Below, piece after piece: positions 1-8,476 of a stretch of 59,832 nucleotides of DNA. The position numbers and the translations under genes are program-made. The first letter of the stretch is position 1. Each line of letters opens with the position of its first letter. The stretch comes from DATCZB01 sp035513215 (GTDB lineage: Bacteria; Pseudomonadota; Gammaproteobacteria; Steroidobacterales; Rariloculaceae), in assembly GCA_035513215.1 (NCBI GenBank), contig DATKCK010000102.1, positions 1 to 59,832 on the forward strand, given 5' to 3'. The notes beneath the pieces are model-generated. The model searched no databases and was not told the origin of the DNA. It saw only the letters and a program-made list of their open reading frames with translations.

Positions 1-3000
1 TTCACGGACGGCAAGTACATCGGCGCCGTGCTCGACCGGAACGGGCTCAGGCCGAGCCGCTATTACCTGACGCATGACGACCGCGTGATCATGGCGAGCG
101 AGGTCGGTGTCGTGCCGGTCGACCCGGCCAACGTAAAAGCCAAGGGCAGGCTTCAGCCGGGCCGGATGTTTCTGATCGACTTCGAGCAGGGCCGCCTCGT
201 GCCGGACGACGAGCTCAAGGAGGATTTCGCGAACCGGCGCCCCTACGGCGAATGGCTCAGTACGCAGCGCTTCCGCATGAGCCAGCTCGACCCTGACGAG
301 GTCGCAGCCGTTTGGGACCGCGACGCGCTGATGCCGCGCATGCAGGCCTTCGGTTACACGAGCGAGACCATGCAGTTCATGCTGCTGCCGCTGATCCGCG
401 AGCTCAGGGATCCGGTCGGCTCGATGGGCAACGACAGCGCGCTCGCGTGCCTGTCCGATCAGCCGCGCATGCTCTACGACTACTTCAAGCAGCTCTTCGC
501 GCAGGTGACGAATCCGCCGATCGACTCGATCCGCGAAGAGATCATCATGTCGCTCGAGTGCTATATCGGACCGGAAGGCAATCTCCTGACATCGACGCCC
601 GAGCATGCCAATCGGCTGCGTATGCGCCACCCGATACTGACCAACGGCGAGATCGAGGCTATCAAAACGATGGATCTTCGCGGCTGGAAGGCGCGCACCA
701 TCGACGTCTGCTTCGACCGCGACGGCGGCCAGGGAAGCCTCGCCAACGCGCTCGATCGCATCTGCGGCGAAGCCGAGGCTGCCATCGACTCAGGTTTCAG
801 CATCATCGTGCTGTCGGATCGCGGCATCGGGCCTGACCGCGTGCCGGTCAGCGCGCTGCTCGCCTGCGGAGCGGTGCACCATCATCTCGTCGCGCGTGCC
901 AAACGCACACGCATCGGCATCGTGCTCGAGACCGGCGAGGCGCGCGAGGTTCACCATCATTGCCTGCTCGTCGGCTACGGCGCCGACGCGATCAACCCCT
1001 ATCTCGCGTTCGAGGCGCTGTGGCAGGCGCGAGAGGACGGTCTCGTCGACGCCGACACGCGCCTCGTTGCGAGCTATCGCAAGGGCGTGGCCAAGGGCAT
1101 GCTCAAGGTCATGGCGAAGATGGGCATCTCGACGCTGCAATCCTACAAAGGCGCGCAGATCTTCGAGGCGCTCGGCCTCGCGGACGAGGTCGTCAGCAAG
1201 TGCTTTGCCGGCACCGTCAGCCGCCTCAAGGGCGTCGGATTCGACGTGCTCGAGCAGGAGACGCTGAGGCGCCATGCGCTCGGGTTCCCGCCCGAGACCG
1301 AGCGACGGCTCGAGACCCTGCCGAACCCGGGCGAGTTCCACTGGCGAAGCGCCGGCGAGCGGCACACGTGGGAGCCCAAGGCCATCTTCTCGCTGCAGGT
1401 CGCGGCCAGGCGCAACGATGCGAGTGCCTATGAGCAGTTTGCCGCGACGGTCAACAAGGAAGCGCGCGAGAGCTGCACGCTCAGGGGGCTGCTCGAGTTC
1501 AAGAAGCGCGAGCCGATCGATGTCGACGAGGTCGAGCCGGCCAGCGAGATCGTCAAGCGGTTCTGTACCGGAGCGATGAGCTTCGGCTCGATCTCTCAGG
1601 AGACTCACGAGGCGCTCGCGATCGCGATGAATCAGCTCGGCGGCAGAAGCAATACGGGCGAAGGCGGCGAGGATTCGCGGCGATTCACGCCGTCGCCCGA
1701 CGGCAAGTCGCGGCGCTCGGCGATCAAGCAGGTGGCGTCGGGCCGCTTCGGCGTCACGGCCTGGTATCTCGCCAACGCCGACGAGCTCCAGATCAAGATG
1801 GCCCAGGGTGCCAAGCCAGGTGAAGGCGGTGAACTGCCCGGACGCAAGGTCGACGAGGTCATCGCGAGCATTCGTTACTCGACGCCGGGTGTCGGGCTCA
1901 TCAGCCCGCCGCCGCACCACGATATCTACTCGATCGAGGATCTGGCGCAGCTCATTCACGATCTGAAGAACTCGAATCCGAACGCGCGCATCAGCGTCAA
2001 GCTCGTCGCCGAGCACGGCGTCGGCACGATCGCGGCCGGCGTCGTCAAGGCGCATGCCGATCACGTCCTGATCTCCGGCGACACGGGCGGGACGGGCGCG
2101 TCGCCGCTGACGAGCATCAAGCACGCGGGACTCCCCTGGGAGCTCGGGATCGCCGAGACGCACCAGACACTCGTCATGAACGATTTGAGAAGCCGCACCG
2201 TGCTCCAGACCGACGGGGGCTTAAAGACCGGCCGCGACGTCGTGATCGCTGCGCTTCTCGGCGCCGAGGAGATGGGCTTCTCGACGGCGCCCCTGATCGC
2301 GCTCGGGTGCATCATGATGCGCAAGTGCCATCTGAACACCTGCCCGGTCGGCATCGCGACCCAGGATCCGGCGCTGCGCGAGAAGTTCACAGGTCTGCCC
2401 GAGCACGTCATCAACTACCTGTTCATGGTGGCCGAGGACACGCGGCGCATCATGGCGAAGCTCGGCTTCCGCCGCGTCAACGACATGATCGGACGCACCG
2501 ACGTGCTCGAGCCCGTGGAGGCGATCGATCACTGGAAATCGTCGGGGCTCGATCTCTCGCCGATACTCGAGCCGGCCAGGAAGCCACACGAACGCGTCGA
2601 CGTTTATTGCACGCGTGAGCAGGATCACGGGCTCAACCTCGCGCTCGACAACCGGCTCATCGCTCTATGCGAGAAGACGCTCGCCGACAGCAACCGCGCG
2701 ACGCGGATCGATCTGCCGATCGTCAACACCAACCGGACGGTCGGCACGATGCTGAGCCATGCTGTCGTCACGCGATGGGGCGAACGGGGCTTGAAGCCCG
2801 GCACGGTACACGTCCGGTTCACGGGGTCCGCCGGCCAGAGCTTCGGCGCTTTCCTCGCCCGAGGCATCACGCTCGAGCTCGAGGGCGACAGCAACGATTA
2901 CGTCGGCAAGGGTCTGTCGGGCGGTCAGATCATCATCTATCCGCCGCGCGAGAGCACCTTCAAGGCCGAGGAGAACGTTCTGATCGGCAACGTCGCGCTC

Positions 3001-3498
3001 TACGGCGCAACCGGAGGGCGCGCGTTCTTCCGCGGCATCAGCGCCGAGCGCTTCTGCGTGCGCAACTCGGGCGCCAAAGCCGTCATCGAGGGCGTCGGCG
3101 ACCATGGCTGCGAGTACATGACGGGCGGCCGCGCGGTCATTCTCGGGCCGACGGGCCGCAACTTCGCGGCCGGCATGTCTGGCGGCATTGCCTATATCTG
3201 GGATCCGAAGGAAGAGTTCGCCGCCAAGTGCAACATGGGCACGGTCGATCTCGAGCCGGTCGAGGAAGACGAGGACATTGCGGAGCTGCGCGAGCTGATC
3301 GAGCACCATCGCGAGTACACGGATTCGCCCGTTGCCGAGCGCATTCTCGATGCCTGGCCGGAAATTCTCGGCGAGTTCTGGAAGGTGATGCCAGTCGACT
3401 ACAAGCGCGTGCTCCAGGAGCGCCGCCGGCACGACGAAGAGATGGAAGCCGCCGTTCACGAGGACGGGACCATTACGCTCCGGGCTCTCGAGCGCTAG
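1..3498 (+). CDS. gltB: Glutamate synthase large (alpha) subunit, 5'-truncated
   Basis: The frame is open from base 1, so the N-terminal part (most of the class II glutaminase domain, including the catalytic Cys) lies outside the window. What remains covers the end of the glutaminase domain, the central domain, the FMN-binding synthase barrel and the C-terminal GXGXG beta-helix. The barrel carries the three-cysteine [3Fe-4S] motif, with Cys codons at 2308, 2326 and 2341 (CIMMRKCHLNTCPVG). Glycine repeats such as GATGGRAFFRG near the end belong to the beta-helix. The enzyme moves glutamine amide nitrogen, as channelled ammonia, onto 2-oxoglutarate to form glutamate in the cytoplasm. It works with GltD, whose gene starts 9 bases downstream and is surely co-transcribed. 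Identification is by motif and by the gltB-gltD order. Confidence 0.97.
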   Translation, partial: FTDGKYIGAVLDRNGLRPSRYYLTHDDRVIMASEVGVVPVDPANVKAKGRLQPGRMFLIDFEQGRLVPDDELKEDFANRRPYGEWLSTQRFRMSQLDPDEVAAVWDRDALMPRMQAFGYTSETMQFMLLPLIRELRDPVGSMGNDSALACLSDQPRMLYDYFKQLFAQVTNPPIDSIREEIIMSLECYIGPEGNLLTSTPEHANRLRMRHPILTNGEIEAIKTMDLRGWKARTIDVCFDRDGGQGSLANALDRICGEAEAAIDSGFSIIVLSDRGIGPDRVPVSALLACGAVHHHLVARAKRTRIGIVLETGEAREVHHHCLLVGYGADAINPYLAFEALWQAREDGLVDADTRLVASYRKGVAKGMLKVMAKMGISTLQSYKGAQIFEALGLADEVVSKCFAGTVSRLKGVGFDVLEQETLRRHALGFPPETERRLETLPNPGEFHWRSAGERHTWEPKAIFSLQVAARRNDASAYEQFAATVNKEARESCTLRGLLEFKKREPIDVDEVEPASEIVKRFCTGAMSFGSISQETHEALAIAMNQLGGRSNTGEGGEDSRRFTPSPDGKSRRSAIKQVASGRFGVTAWYLANADELQIKMAQGAKPGEGGELPGRKVDEVIASIRYSTPGVGLISPPPHHDIYSIEDLAQLIHDLKNSNPNARISVKLVAEHGVGTIAAGVVKAHADHVLISGDTGGTGASPLTSIKHAGLPWELGIAETHQTLVMNDLRSRTVLQTDGGLKTGRDVVIAALLGAEEMGFSTAPLIALGCIMMRKCHLNTCPVGIATQDPALREKFTGLPEHVINYLFMVAEDTRRIMAKLGFRRVNDMIGRTDVLEPVEAIDHWKSSGLDLSPILEPARKPHERVDVYCTREQDHGLNLALDNRLIALCEKTLADSNRATRIDLPIVNTNRTVGTMLSHAVVTRWGERGLKPGTVHVRFTGSAGQSFGAFLARGITLELEGDSNDYVGKGLSGGQIIIYPPRESTFKAEENVLIGNVALYGATGGRAFFRGISAERFCVRNSGAKAVIEGVGDHGCEYMTGGRAVILGPTGRNFAAGMSGGIAYIWDPKEEFAAKCNMGTVDLEPVEEDEDIAELRELIEHHREYTDSPVAERILDAWPEILGEFWKVMPVDYKRVLQERRRHDEEMEAAVHEDGTITLRALER

Positions 3499-3507
3499 GG
3501 CAAACCG

Positions 3508-5091
3508 ATGGGCAAGGCCACCGGATTCAAGGAATTCACGCGCAAGACCGTTCCGTACCGACACGCGAAGAAACGGATTCGCGACTTCGACGAGATCTTC
3601 ACCGAGCCCGTCGAGGAAAAGCTGAAGGAACAGGGCGCTCGCTGCATGGACTGCGGCGTGCCGTTCTGCCAGTCGAACGACGGCTGTCCGATCGACAATC
3701 TGATCCCCGAGTGGAACGACCTCGTCTATAACGGGCGCTGGAAGGACGCGCTGGAGCGCCTACACAAGACCAACAACTTCCCCGAGTTCACGGGCCGCAC
3801 CTGCCCCGCGCCGTGCGAGGGCGCCTGCGTGCTCGGCATCACCGATCCGCCCGTTACGATCAAGAACATCGAGAACGCGATCATCGACCGCGGCTTCGCG
3901 GAAGGCTGGGTCAGGCCGCACGCGCCCGCCCCTTCGACCGGCAAGCGCATCGCAATCGTCGGCTCCGGTCCCGCCGGACTTGCCGCCGCCGACCAGCTCA
4001 TCAAGGTCGGATATGGCGTCACCGTCTTCGAGCGGGCCGATCGGATCGGCGGCCTTTGCATGTACGGCATTCCGAACATGAAGCTCGACAAGGGTGTCGT
4101 CGACCGACGCGTCGACCTGATGCGTCAGTCGGGTATCGAGTTCGTCTCGGGCGCCGACGTCGGCCGCAACGTCGACCCGGCGAAGCTCAGGCAAGACTTC
4201 GATGCGCTGTTGCTCGCCACGGGAGCGACGAAGCCACGCGATCTCGCGGTTCCCGGACGTGAGCTCGAGGGCATCCACCTCGCCATGGAATATCTGACGG
4301 CCAACACGAAGGCCCTGCTGAACGGCAGTCCCGGCGACGATTACATCGATGCGAAAGGCAAGAACGTCATCGTCATCGGCGGTGGCGACACGGGCGCCGA
4401 CTGCATCGGCACGGCGCTACGGCAAGGCTGCAGGGGCCTGCTGAACTTCGAGCTACTCGATCAGCCGCCAGCGGACCGCGCCGAGGACAATCCCTGGCCT
4501 CTATGGCCGAAAATCCTGCGCACCGACTATGCGCACGAGGAAGCGATTGCGCGCGACGGCGCGGATCCCAGAAGCTATGAGATGCTGACGGAGCGATTCG
4601 AGCAAGGCAAGCAAGGCAAGCGCAGCGACGCCGAACCCGACGCCGAGCAACGCAAACCAGGCGAGCGAAGCGACGCCGAGCCCGACGCCGAACCCGCACC
4701 AGGTAACAGTCGCGTCGGAAGCCTGACGGCCGGCCGCATCCGCTGGGTCTTCGATTCGGGCCGTCCCGAGATACAGAAGATCGCCGGCAGCGAGCAGACC
4801 TTCGAGGCCGACCTCGTGCTGCTCGCGATGGGCTTTCTCGGGCCGGAAGACTATCTCGCCGAGGCGCTCGGCATCGAGCGAGACGGGAGATCGAATTATC
4901 TCGCCGCGCACGGCAGCTTCGAGACCTCCGAGGCCGGCGTTTTCGCGGCCGGCGATTGCCGGCGCGGGCAGTCGCTCGTGGTCTGGGCAATCAACGAGGG
5001 ACGCGGCGCGGCGCGGGCGATCGATCTTTATCTGCGCGGGACGAGCAGCTTGCCGGCGCCGAAGATCACGATCGGGTTGGCACTCCGTTAG
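3508..5091 (+). CDS. gltD: Glutamate synthase small (beta) subunit with a repeat-bearing insertion
   Basis: This 527-residue protein feeds electrons from NADPH through FAD and Fe-S clusters to GltB. The N-terminus has the cysteine clusters of the Fe-S domain (CMDCGVPFCQ near residue 49, then CPAPCEGAC). An FAD dinucleotide fold follows (VGSGPAGLAAADQL), then an NADPH fold (VIVIGGGDTGADC), and a C-terminal FAD motif (GVFAAGDCRRGQS). Family members are usually about 470-490 residues. The excess is an acidic, repetitive stretch at roughly residues 365-402, where two copies of a 15-residue unit (GKRSDAEPDAEQ..., GERSDAEPDAEP...) are inserted near the end of the NADPH domain. Start ATG at 3508 lies 9 bases after gltB. 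The insertion keeps the frame open, so the gene looks functional. Confidence 0.96.
   Translation: MGKATGFKEFTRKTVPYRHAKKRIRDFDEIFTEPVEEKLKEQGARCMDCGVPFCQSNDGCPIDNLIPEWNDLVYNGRWKDALERLHKTNNFPEFTGRTCPAPCEGACVLGITDPPVTIKNIENAIIDRGFAEGWVRPHAPAPSTGKRIAIVGSGPAGLAAADQLIKVGYGVTVFERADRIGGLCMYGIPNMKLDKGVVDRRVDLMRQSGIEFVSGADVGRNVDPAKLRQDFDALLLATGATKPRDLAVPGRELEGIHLAMEYLTANTKALLNGSPGDDYIDAKGKNVIVIGGGDTGADCIGTALRQGCRGLLNFELLDQPPADRAEDNPWPLWPKILRTDYAHEEAIARDGADPRSYEMLTERFEQGKQGKRSDAEPDAEQRKPGERSDAEPDAEPAPGNSRVGSLTAGRIRWVFDSGRPEIQKIAGSEQTFEADLVLLAMGFLGPEDYLAEALGIERDGRSNYLAAHGSFETSEAGVFAAGDCRRGQSLVVWAINEGRGAARAIDLYLRGTSSLPAPKITIGLALR
4615..4695 (+). repeat. Imperfect 45-bp tandem repeat inside gltD
   Basis: Two 36-base blocks, at 4615-4650 and 4660-4695, match at 30 of 36 positions when offset by 45 bases. 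Each contains the core GCGACGCCGA followed by CCCGACGCCGA. Translated, they give two copies of a Ser-Asp-Ala-Glu-Pro-Asp-Ala-Glu unit. A shorter AGCAAGGCA repeat sits just upstream (about 4601-4619). The block is in frame and expands a surface region of GltD. It could be a local tandem expansion or an in-frame insertion of a small dispersed repeat. Confidence 0.75.
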
Positions 5092-5096
5092 CCGGG

Positions 5097-5693
5097 ATGA
5101 AGATCGTTCCGCCGCGTCATCCGGTCGCTGAGCGCCACGCTGTGCTCGATCGCACGATCGTGCCGCCGTTTCCCGACGACGCGCGGTTTGCGCTGTTCGG
5201 ACTCGGGTGCTTCTGGGGGGCGGAGCGCGCGTTCTGGCAGCGGGGCGAGGTTTTGACGACGGCGGTCGGTTATGCCGGGGGGCATACGGAGCATCCGACC
5301 TATCGCGAAGTCTGCACGGGTAATACCGGCCATGCCGAGGTCGTGCTCGTCGTCTACGAGGGAGACGATGAAGTTCTGAGCGCGCTGCTCGATGTCTTCT
5401 GGGAGGATCACGATCCTACGCAGGGCATGCGCCAGGGCAACGACGTCGGTTCGCAGTACCGGTCGGCAATCTACCTCGGCGACGACGGCGAGCTCGAGCT
5501 TGCGGCGGCCAGCCGCGATCGCTATCAGAAGGCGTTGACCGCGGCGGGCTTCGGCGCGATCACGACGGAGATCGCAAAGGATCGGGACTTCTACTACGCC
5601 GAGGATTATCACCAGCAGTATCTGGCGAAAAACCCGGCCGGCTATTGCAGCCTCGGCGGAACGGGCGTCAAGCCCGCGGCAGCACGACGCTGA
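5097..5693 (+). CDS. msrA: Peptide-methionine (S)-S-oxide reductase
   Basis: This 198-residue protein reduces the S epimer of methionine sulfoxide in damaged proteins. The catalytic Cys is in the GCFWGAE motif (about residue 41), followed by family motifs GYAGG, GNTGHAEVV, DPTQGMRQGNDVGSQYRS and the C-terminal NPAGYC with a candidate resolving Cys. The ATG at 5097 is preferred over in-frame upstream codons because those would run deep into gltD; here the gap after the gltD stop is only 5 bases. It is therefore probably the last gene of a gltB-gltD-msrA transcript. It converges with the sensor kinase on the other strand and the two 3' ends overlap by 26 bases. Confidence 0.95.
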   Translation: MKIVPPRHPVAERHAVLDRTIVPPFPDDARFALFGLGCFWGAERAFWQRGEVLTTAVGYAGGHTEHPTYREVCTGNTGHAEVVLVVYEGDDEVLSALLDVFWEDHDPTQGMRQGNDVGSQYRSAIYLGDDGELELAAASRDRYQKALTAAGFGAITTEIAKDRDFYYAEDYHQQYLAKNPAGYCSLGGTGVKPAAARR

Positions 5694-7734
5694 TTCTGAC
5701 GCCGCTGCCGTCGGCGAGATTCTCGGCGCCGACGGTCCCACCGTGAAACTCGGCGACGAGCGTCACGATATAGAGGCCGAGCCCGAGATGCGGCTTGTCT
5801 CCCTCACTCTCGCGAACCGAAACGAGCGAGTCGAACAGCCGGTGCCGCATCGCTTCGGGGAGCAGCGGTCCTCGATTGACGACGGCCAGGACCGCGTCGC
5901 CGGCGCGCGTTTCGAGGCTGACCTCGATCGTCGAGCCTTCGCGCGCGAATCCGGCCGCGTTGTCGATAAGCTTGTCGAGCATCTGCTCGATCAGCTCGCC
6001 GGAACCATCGATGACGACGGGCTCTGCGGGCAGCGTCACGCCGAACTTCCGGTCCTTGTAGACATCGCGGTAGGCGTTCATGCAGGACGAGACCACGGCA
6101 GCGGCATCGAATCGCTCGAGCCGCGTCTCGGTGATCGCCTGCTCGACGCGCGTCGCGGCCGTCATCGCCTGCAGAATCGCCTCGAGCCTTTCGGTGCCGT
6201 GCCGCAGGCGAGCGAGATAGTCTTTCGCGGGCTCCGTCGCGAGCTCGTGCTCGAGGTTGTCGAGCGAGGTCGCGACGATGGCGAGCGGCGTTCGGAGCTC
6301 GTGACTGAGCTTGGACTTCAGGCTCTGCAGGTACTCCGTGTAATCGCGCAGCCGGCCGAGCAGGTCCCCGAAGCTCCGTGACAGGTCGCCGATCTCGTCA
6401 CGGCCTTTGGTTCCGGGCAGCCGCACGTTGATCTCGCCGCGCGGCCCGAGCGCGGACTCCGCGGCCCGAGCGAGACGGCCGACGCGAAAAGACAGGATGC
6501 TCGCATAGCCGAAGGCCGCGAGCGCCACGATGAAGATGACGCCGACGGCCGTCGCCATCACACGCATCATGGCCTGATTCGCCACCGTGACAATCGGATC
6601 GCTGGTCTGCTCGAGCACGACGGCGCCGAGCCGCGGGTTCTCAGGATCGATCGGAACGGCCGCTGCGACGATGGCGCTGACCGCCGCGCCCTGCCGATAC
6701 CATGCCGTCGCCGCCTCCCCGCCGAGCGCCGCTCGGAGCGTGGGATCGCCGATCTGTCCCGGCCGGCTCTCCTGGCCCGCATAGTCGGGGTCGTCGCGCC
6801 TGAGCACGTAGCGAAAGACCCGCTCGAGGATCGACGGGCTCGCGGCCGCGTCGGAAACGTCAGCCGGCGCGAGCGGCCCGGAGTCGGCCAGCACGAAGCC
6901 GTCGGAATCGAGAACGCGCAGGCGGCTGTCGCCGCCCGCGAACGGCCTCAGGACCACGTTGAGCTCGGGGCTTTCCCGAACCAGCGCGTTCGGCGCTTGC
7001 GCATCGCCCCAGGTCGCGGCCGCGATCCTGGCCGTGGCGCCGCCGTCATCGGAATCGATGACGCCGACGCCGAGCGCGGCTTCGGCGATCCGCAGCGGCA
7101 GACGCGCCTCAACGCTGAAGCCCGCCGCCGTCTCGCGCCAGTAACCCCGCACGATGTCGTAGTAGCCGCCCGAGGAATCGAAACGCGGCGCGCCTGCCGT
7201 CAGCTGGGCGCTGAACGGCCCCTGCGCCGAGTTGGCTAGCAGGAGCGGCAGGACGTCACCGCCATCGTCGGCAGGCAGAAGCGCGATGCGGTCGCCGTGC
7301 GGCATGTCGCCGGGTGTTCGCTGATAGACGATCTCGTCGTCTGCGACGTCGGCGAAGAGATAGAGAAAGGTCGAGTTGAAGCCGAGCCACAGCCGGCTGC
7401 CGCCGTCGAACGTCAGCGCGCGAGCTTCGGCCGACTCGCCGGACGGATCGCGGGAAAAGATCCAGTCGCCGCGAAGGCCGTCGAGCAAGGGCGGCTGCGA
7501 CAGGGAGTGCGCGTAGACCGGCTCACCGAGGGACGGTTCCCGGGAGTCGCGCCGACGCAGCGCGTTGCTTTCGGCCAGCCGCGTCACGACGATGCTGGCG
7601 CGCGCGCGGTCGAGCAGCGATTGCTCCAGGGCGCGCCTCAGCGACACCTCGACCTGCCGCACCATCTCGAGCCCCGCCCAGGGCAGAAGCAGCGTTATGG
7701 CGCCGAGCGCCAGCAGCTGGAAGCGTAGCGACAT
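5668..7734 (-). CDS. Sensor histidine kinase with CBM9-like periplasmic domain (PdsS-like)
   Basis: 688 residues. Layout: TM1 about 7-25; a long periplasmic region with a stretch (about 72-265) resembling CBM9-type carbohydrate-binding sensors (PPLLDGLRGDW near its start); TM2 about 391-413; HAMP 414-465; HisKA with phosphoacceptor His478 (SKLSHELRTPL); HATPase_c with N-box (LDKLIDNAAGF) and G-box (HLGLGLYIV). The layout and the LFDSLVSVRE segment before the G-box recall the sensor kinase called PdsS in proteobacterial dedicated-sortase systems. That assignment is from memory and tentative. No response regulator, sortase or LPXTG protein is adjacent, so it looks like an orphan here. The start is the ATG at 7734. 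The 3' end overlaps msrA by 26 bases, convergently. Confidence 0.88.
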   Translation of the reverse strand: MSLRFQLLALGAITLLLPWAGLEMVRQVEVSLRRALEQSLLDRARASIVVTRLAESNALRRRDSREPSLGEPVYAHSLSQPPLLDGLRGDWIFSRDPSGESAEARALTFDGGSRLWLGFNSTFLYLFADVADDEIVYQRTPGDMPHGDRIALLPADDGGDVLPLLLANSAQGPFSAQLTAGAPRFDSSGGYYDIVRGYWRETAAGFSVEARLPLRIAEAALGVGVIDSDDGGATARIAAATWGDAQAPNALVRESPELNVVLRPFAGGDSRLRVLDSDGFVLADSGPLAPADVSDAAASPSILERVFRYVLRRDDPDYAGQESRPGQIGDPTLRAALGGEAATAWYRQGAAVSAIVAAAVPIDPENPRLGAVVLEQTSDPIVTVANQAMMRVMATAVGVIFIVALAAFGYASILSFRVGRLARAAESALGPRGEINVRLPGTKGRDEIGDLSRSFGDLLGRLRDYTEYLQSLKSKLSHELRTPLAIVATSLDNLEHELATEPAKDYLARLRHGTERLEAILQAMTAATRVEQAITETRLERFDAAAVVSSCMNAYRDVYKDRKFGVTLPAEPVVIDGSGELIEQMLDKLIDNAAGFAREGSTIEVSLETRAGDAVLAVVNRGPLLPEAMRHRLFDSLVSVRESEGDKPHLGLGLYIVTLVAEFHGGTVGAENLADGSGVRISVVLPRA

Positions 7735-7825
7735 CCGACCTCGGATCGAGATTTCAGCCGGACCATTGTATGGTGCGGCTTAAGCTCCGTCCCGCTACCG
7801 GTGACGGCTCAACGGAACGCAAGCT

Positions 7826-8464
7826 ATGGTCTCAGACACTGACCCTGAGTCGATCGACGGGCGGATCGATGCGCTGCTCGACTTCTGGTTCGGGGGATAC
7901 CTCGTCGATGCCGATCGTCTGAACCTGCTGAAGAAGCTGTGGTTCTCGGCGACGCCCGATCAGGACGCCGAGCTTCGCGAGCGCTTCGGGGGATTGTCCG
8001 AAGCCGCCGCCCGCGGCGAGCTCGACGCCTGGGCAGAGACGCCCCGGGGCCGCCTCGCGCTCATCGTTCTGCTCGATCAGCTTCCGCGCAGCCTCCATCG
8101 CGGCAAACGAGACGCCTTTGCCCAGGATGCACGGGCGCTCGAGCTTTGCCACGAAGGCCTCGAGCTCGGCATCGACGCAGCGCTCGCCCCGCTCGAGCGC
8201 GTCTTCTTCTGCATGCCGCTCCAGCATGCCGAGTCGCGAGTGATCCAGGCGCTTGCGGTCGAGACCTTCGGCAAGCTCGCCGAAACCGAGACCGAGAAAC
8301 CGATTGCAACCGCCCTCGGAAATGCCGCAGATTTCGCCTTGCAGCACCGGGCCATCATCGATCGCTTCGGACGTTTTCCGCACAGGAACGAGGCGCTCGG
8401 ACGGGAGACGACGGAGGCGGAGCGCGAGTTCCTCGCCTCCGGCGGCTCGACCTTCGGACAATAG
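7826..8464 (+). CDS. DUF924 family protein
   Basis: 212 residues matching the DUF924 family. Typical features are the early DFWFG motif (residues about 16-20), a WF pair (LKKLWFSATPDQDAELRERF), the central LDQLPRSLHRG motif and the conserved segment around FFCMPLQHAES. The family is all-helical, TPR-like and widespread in proteobacteria; its biochemical role is not established. It starts at ATG 7826, is divergent from the sensor kinase (91-base spacer) and ends 12 bases before the thiolase gene, with which it is probably co-transcribed. I infer no specific function. Confidence 0.88.
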   Translation: MVSDTDPESIDGRIDALLDFWFGGYLVDADRLNLLKKLWFSATPDQDAELRERFGGLSEAAARGELDAWAETPRGRLALIVLLDQLPRSLHRGKRDAFAQDARALELCHEGLELGIDAALAPLERVFFCMPLQHAESRVIQALAVETFGKLAETETEKPIATALGNAADFALQHRAIIDRFGRFPHRNEALGRETTEAEREFLASGGSTFGQ

Positions 8465-8476
8465 GAGACACAGCGC

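Noticed and set aside
790..2163. Open frame (457 codons) antisense to gltB
   Set aside because: Covers the FMN-binding domain of gltB and has only Arg/Asp/Leu-rich shadow sequence.
7765..7785. ACCATTGTATGGT palindrome upstream of the DUF924 and sensor-kinase genes as an operator
   Set aside because: Only 5-bp arms; a match this short is expected by chance and no second copy was seen nearby.
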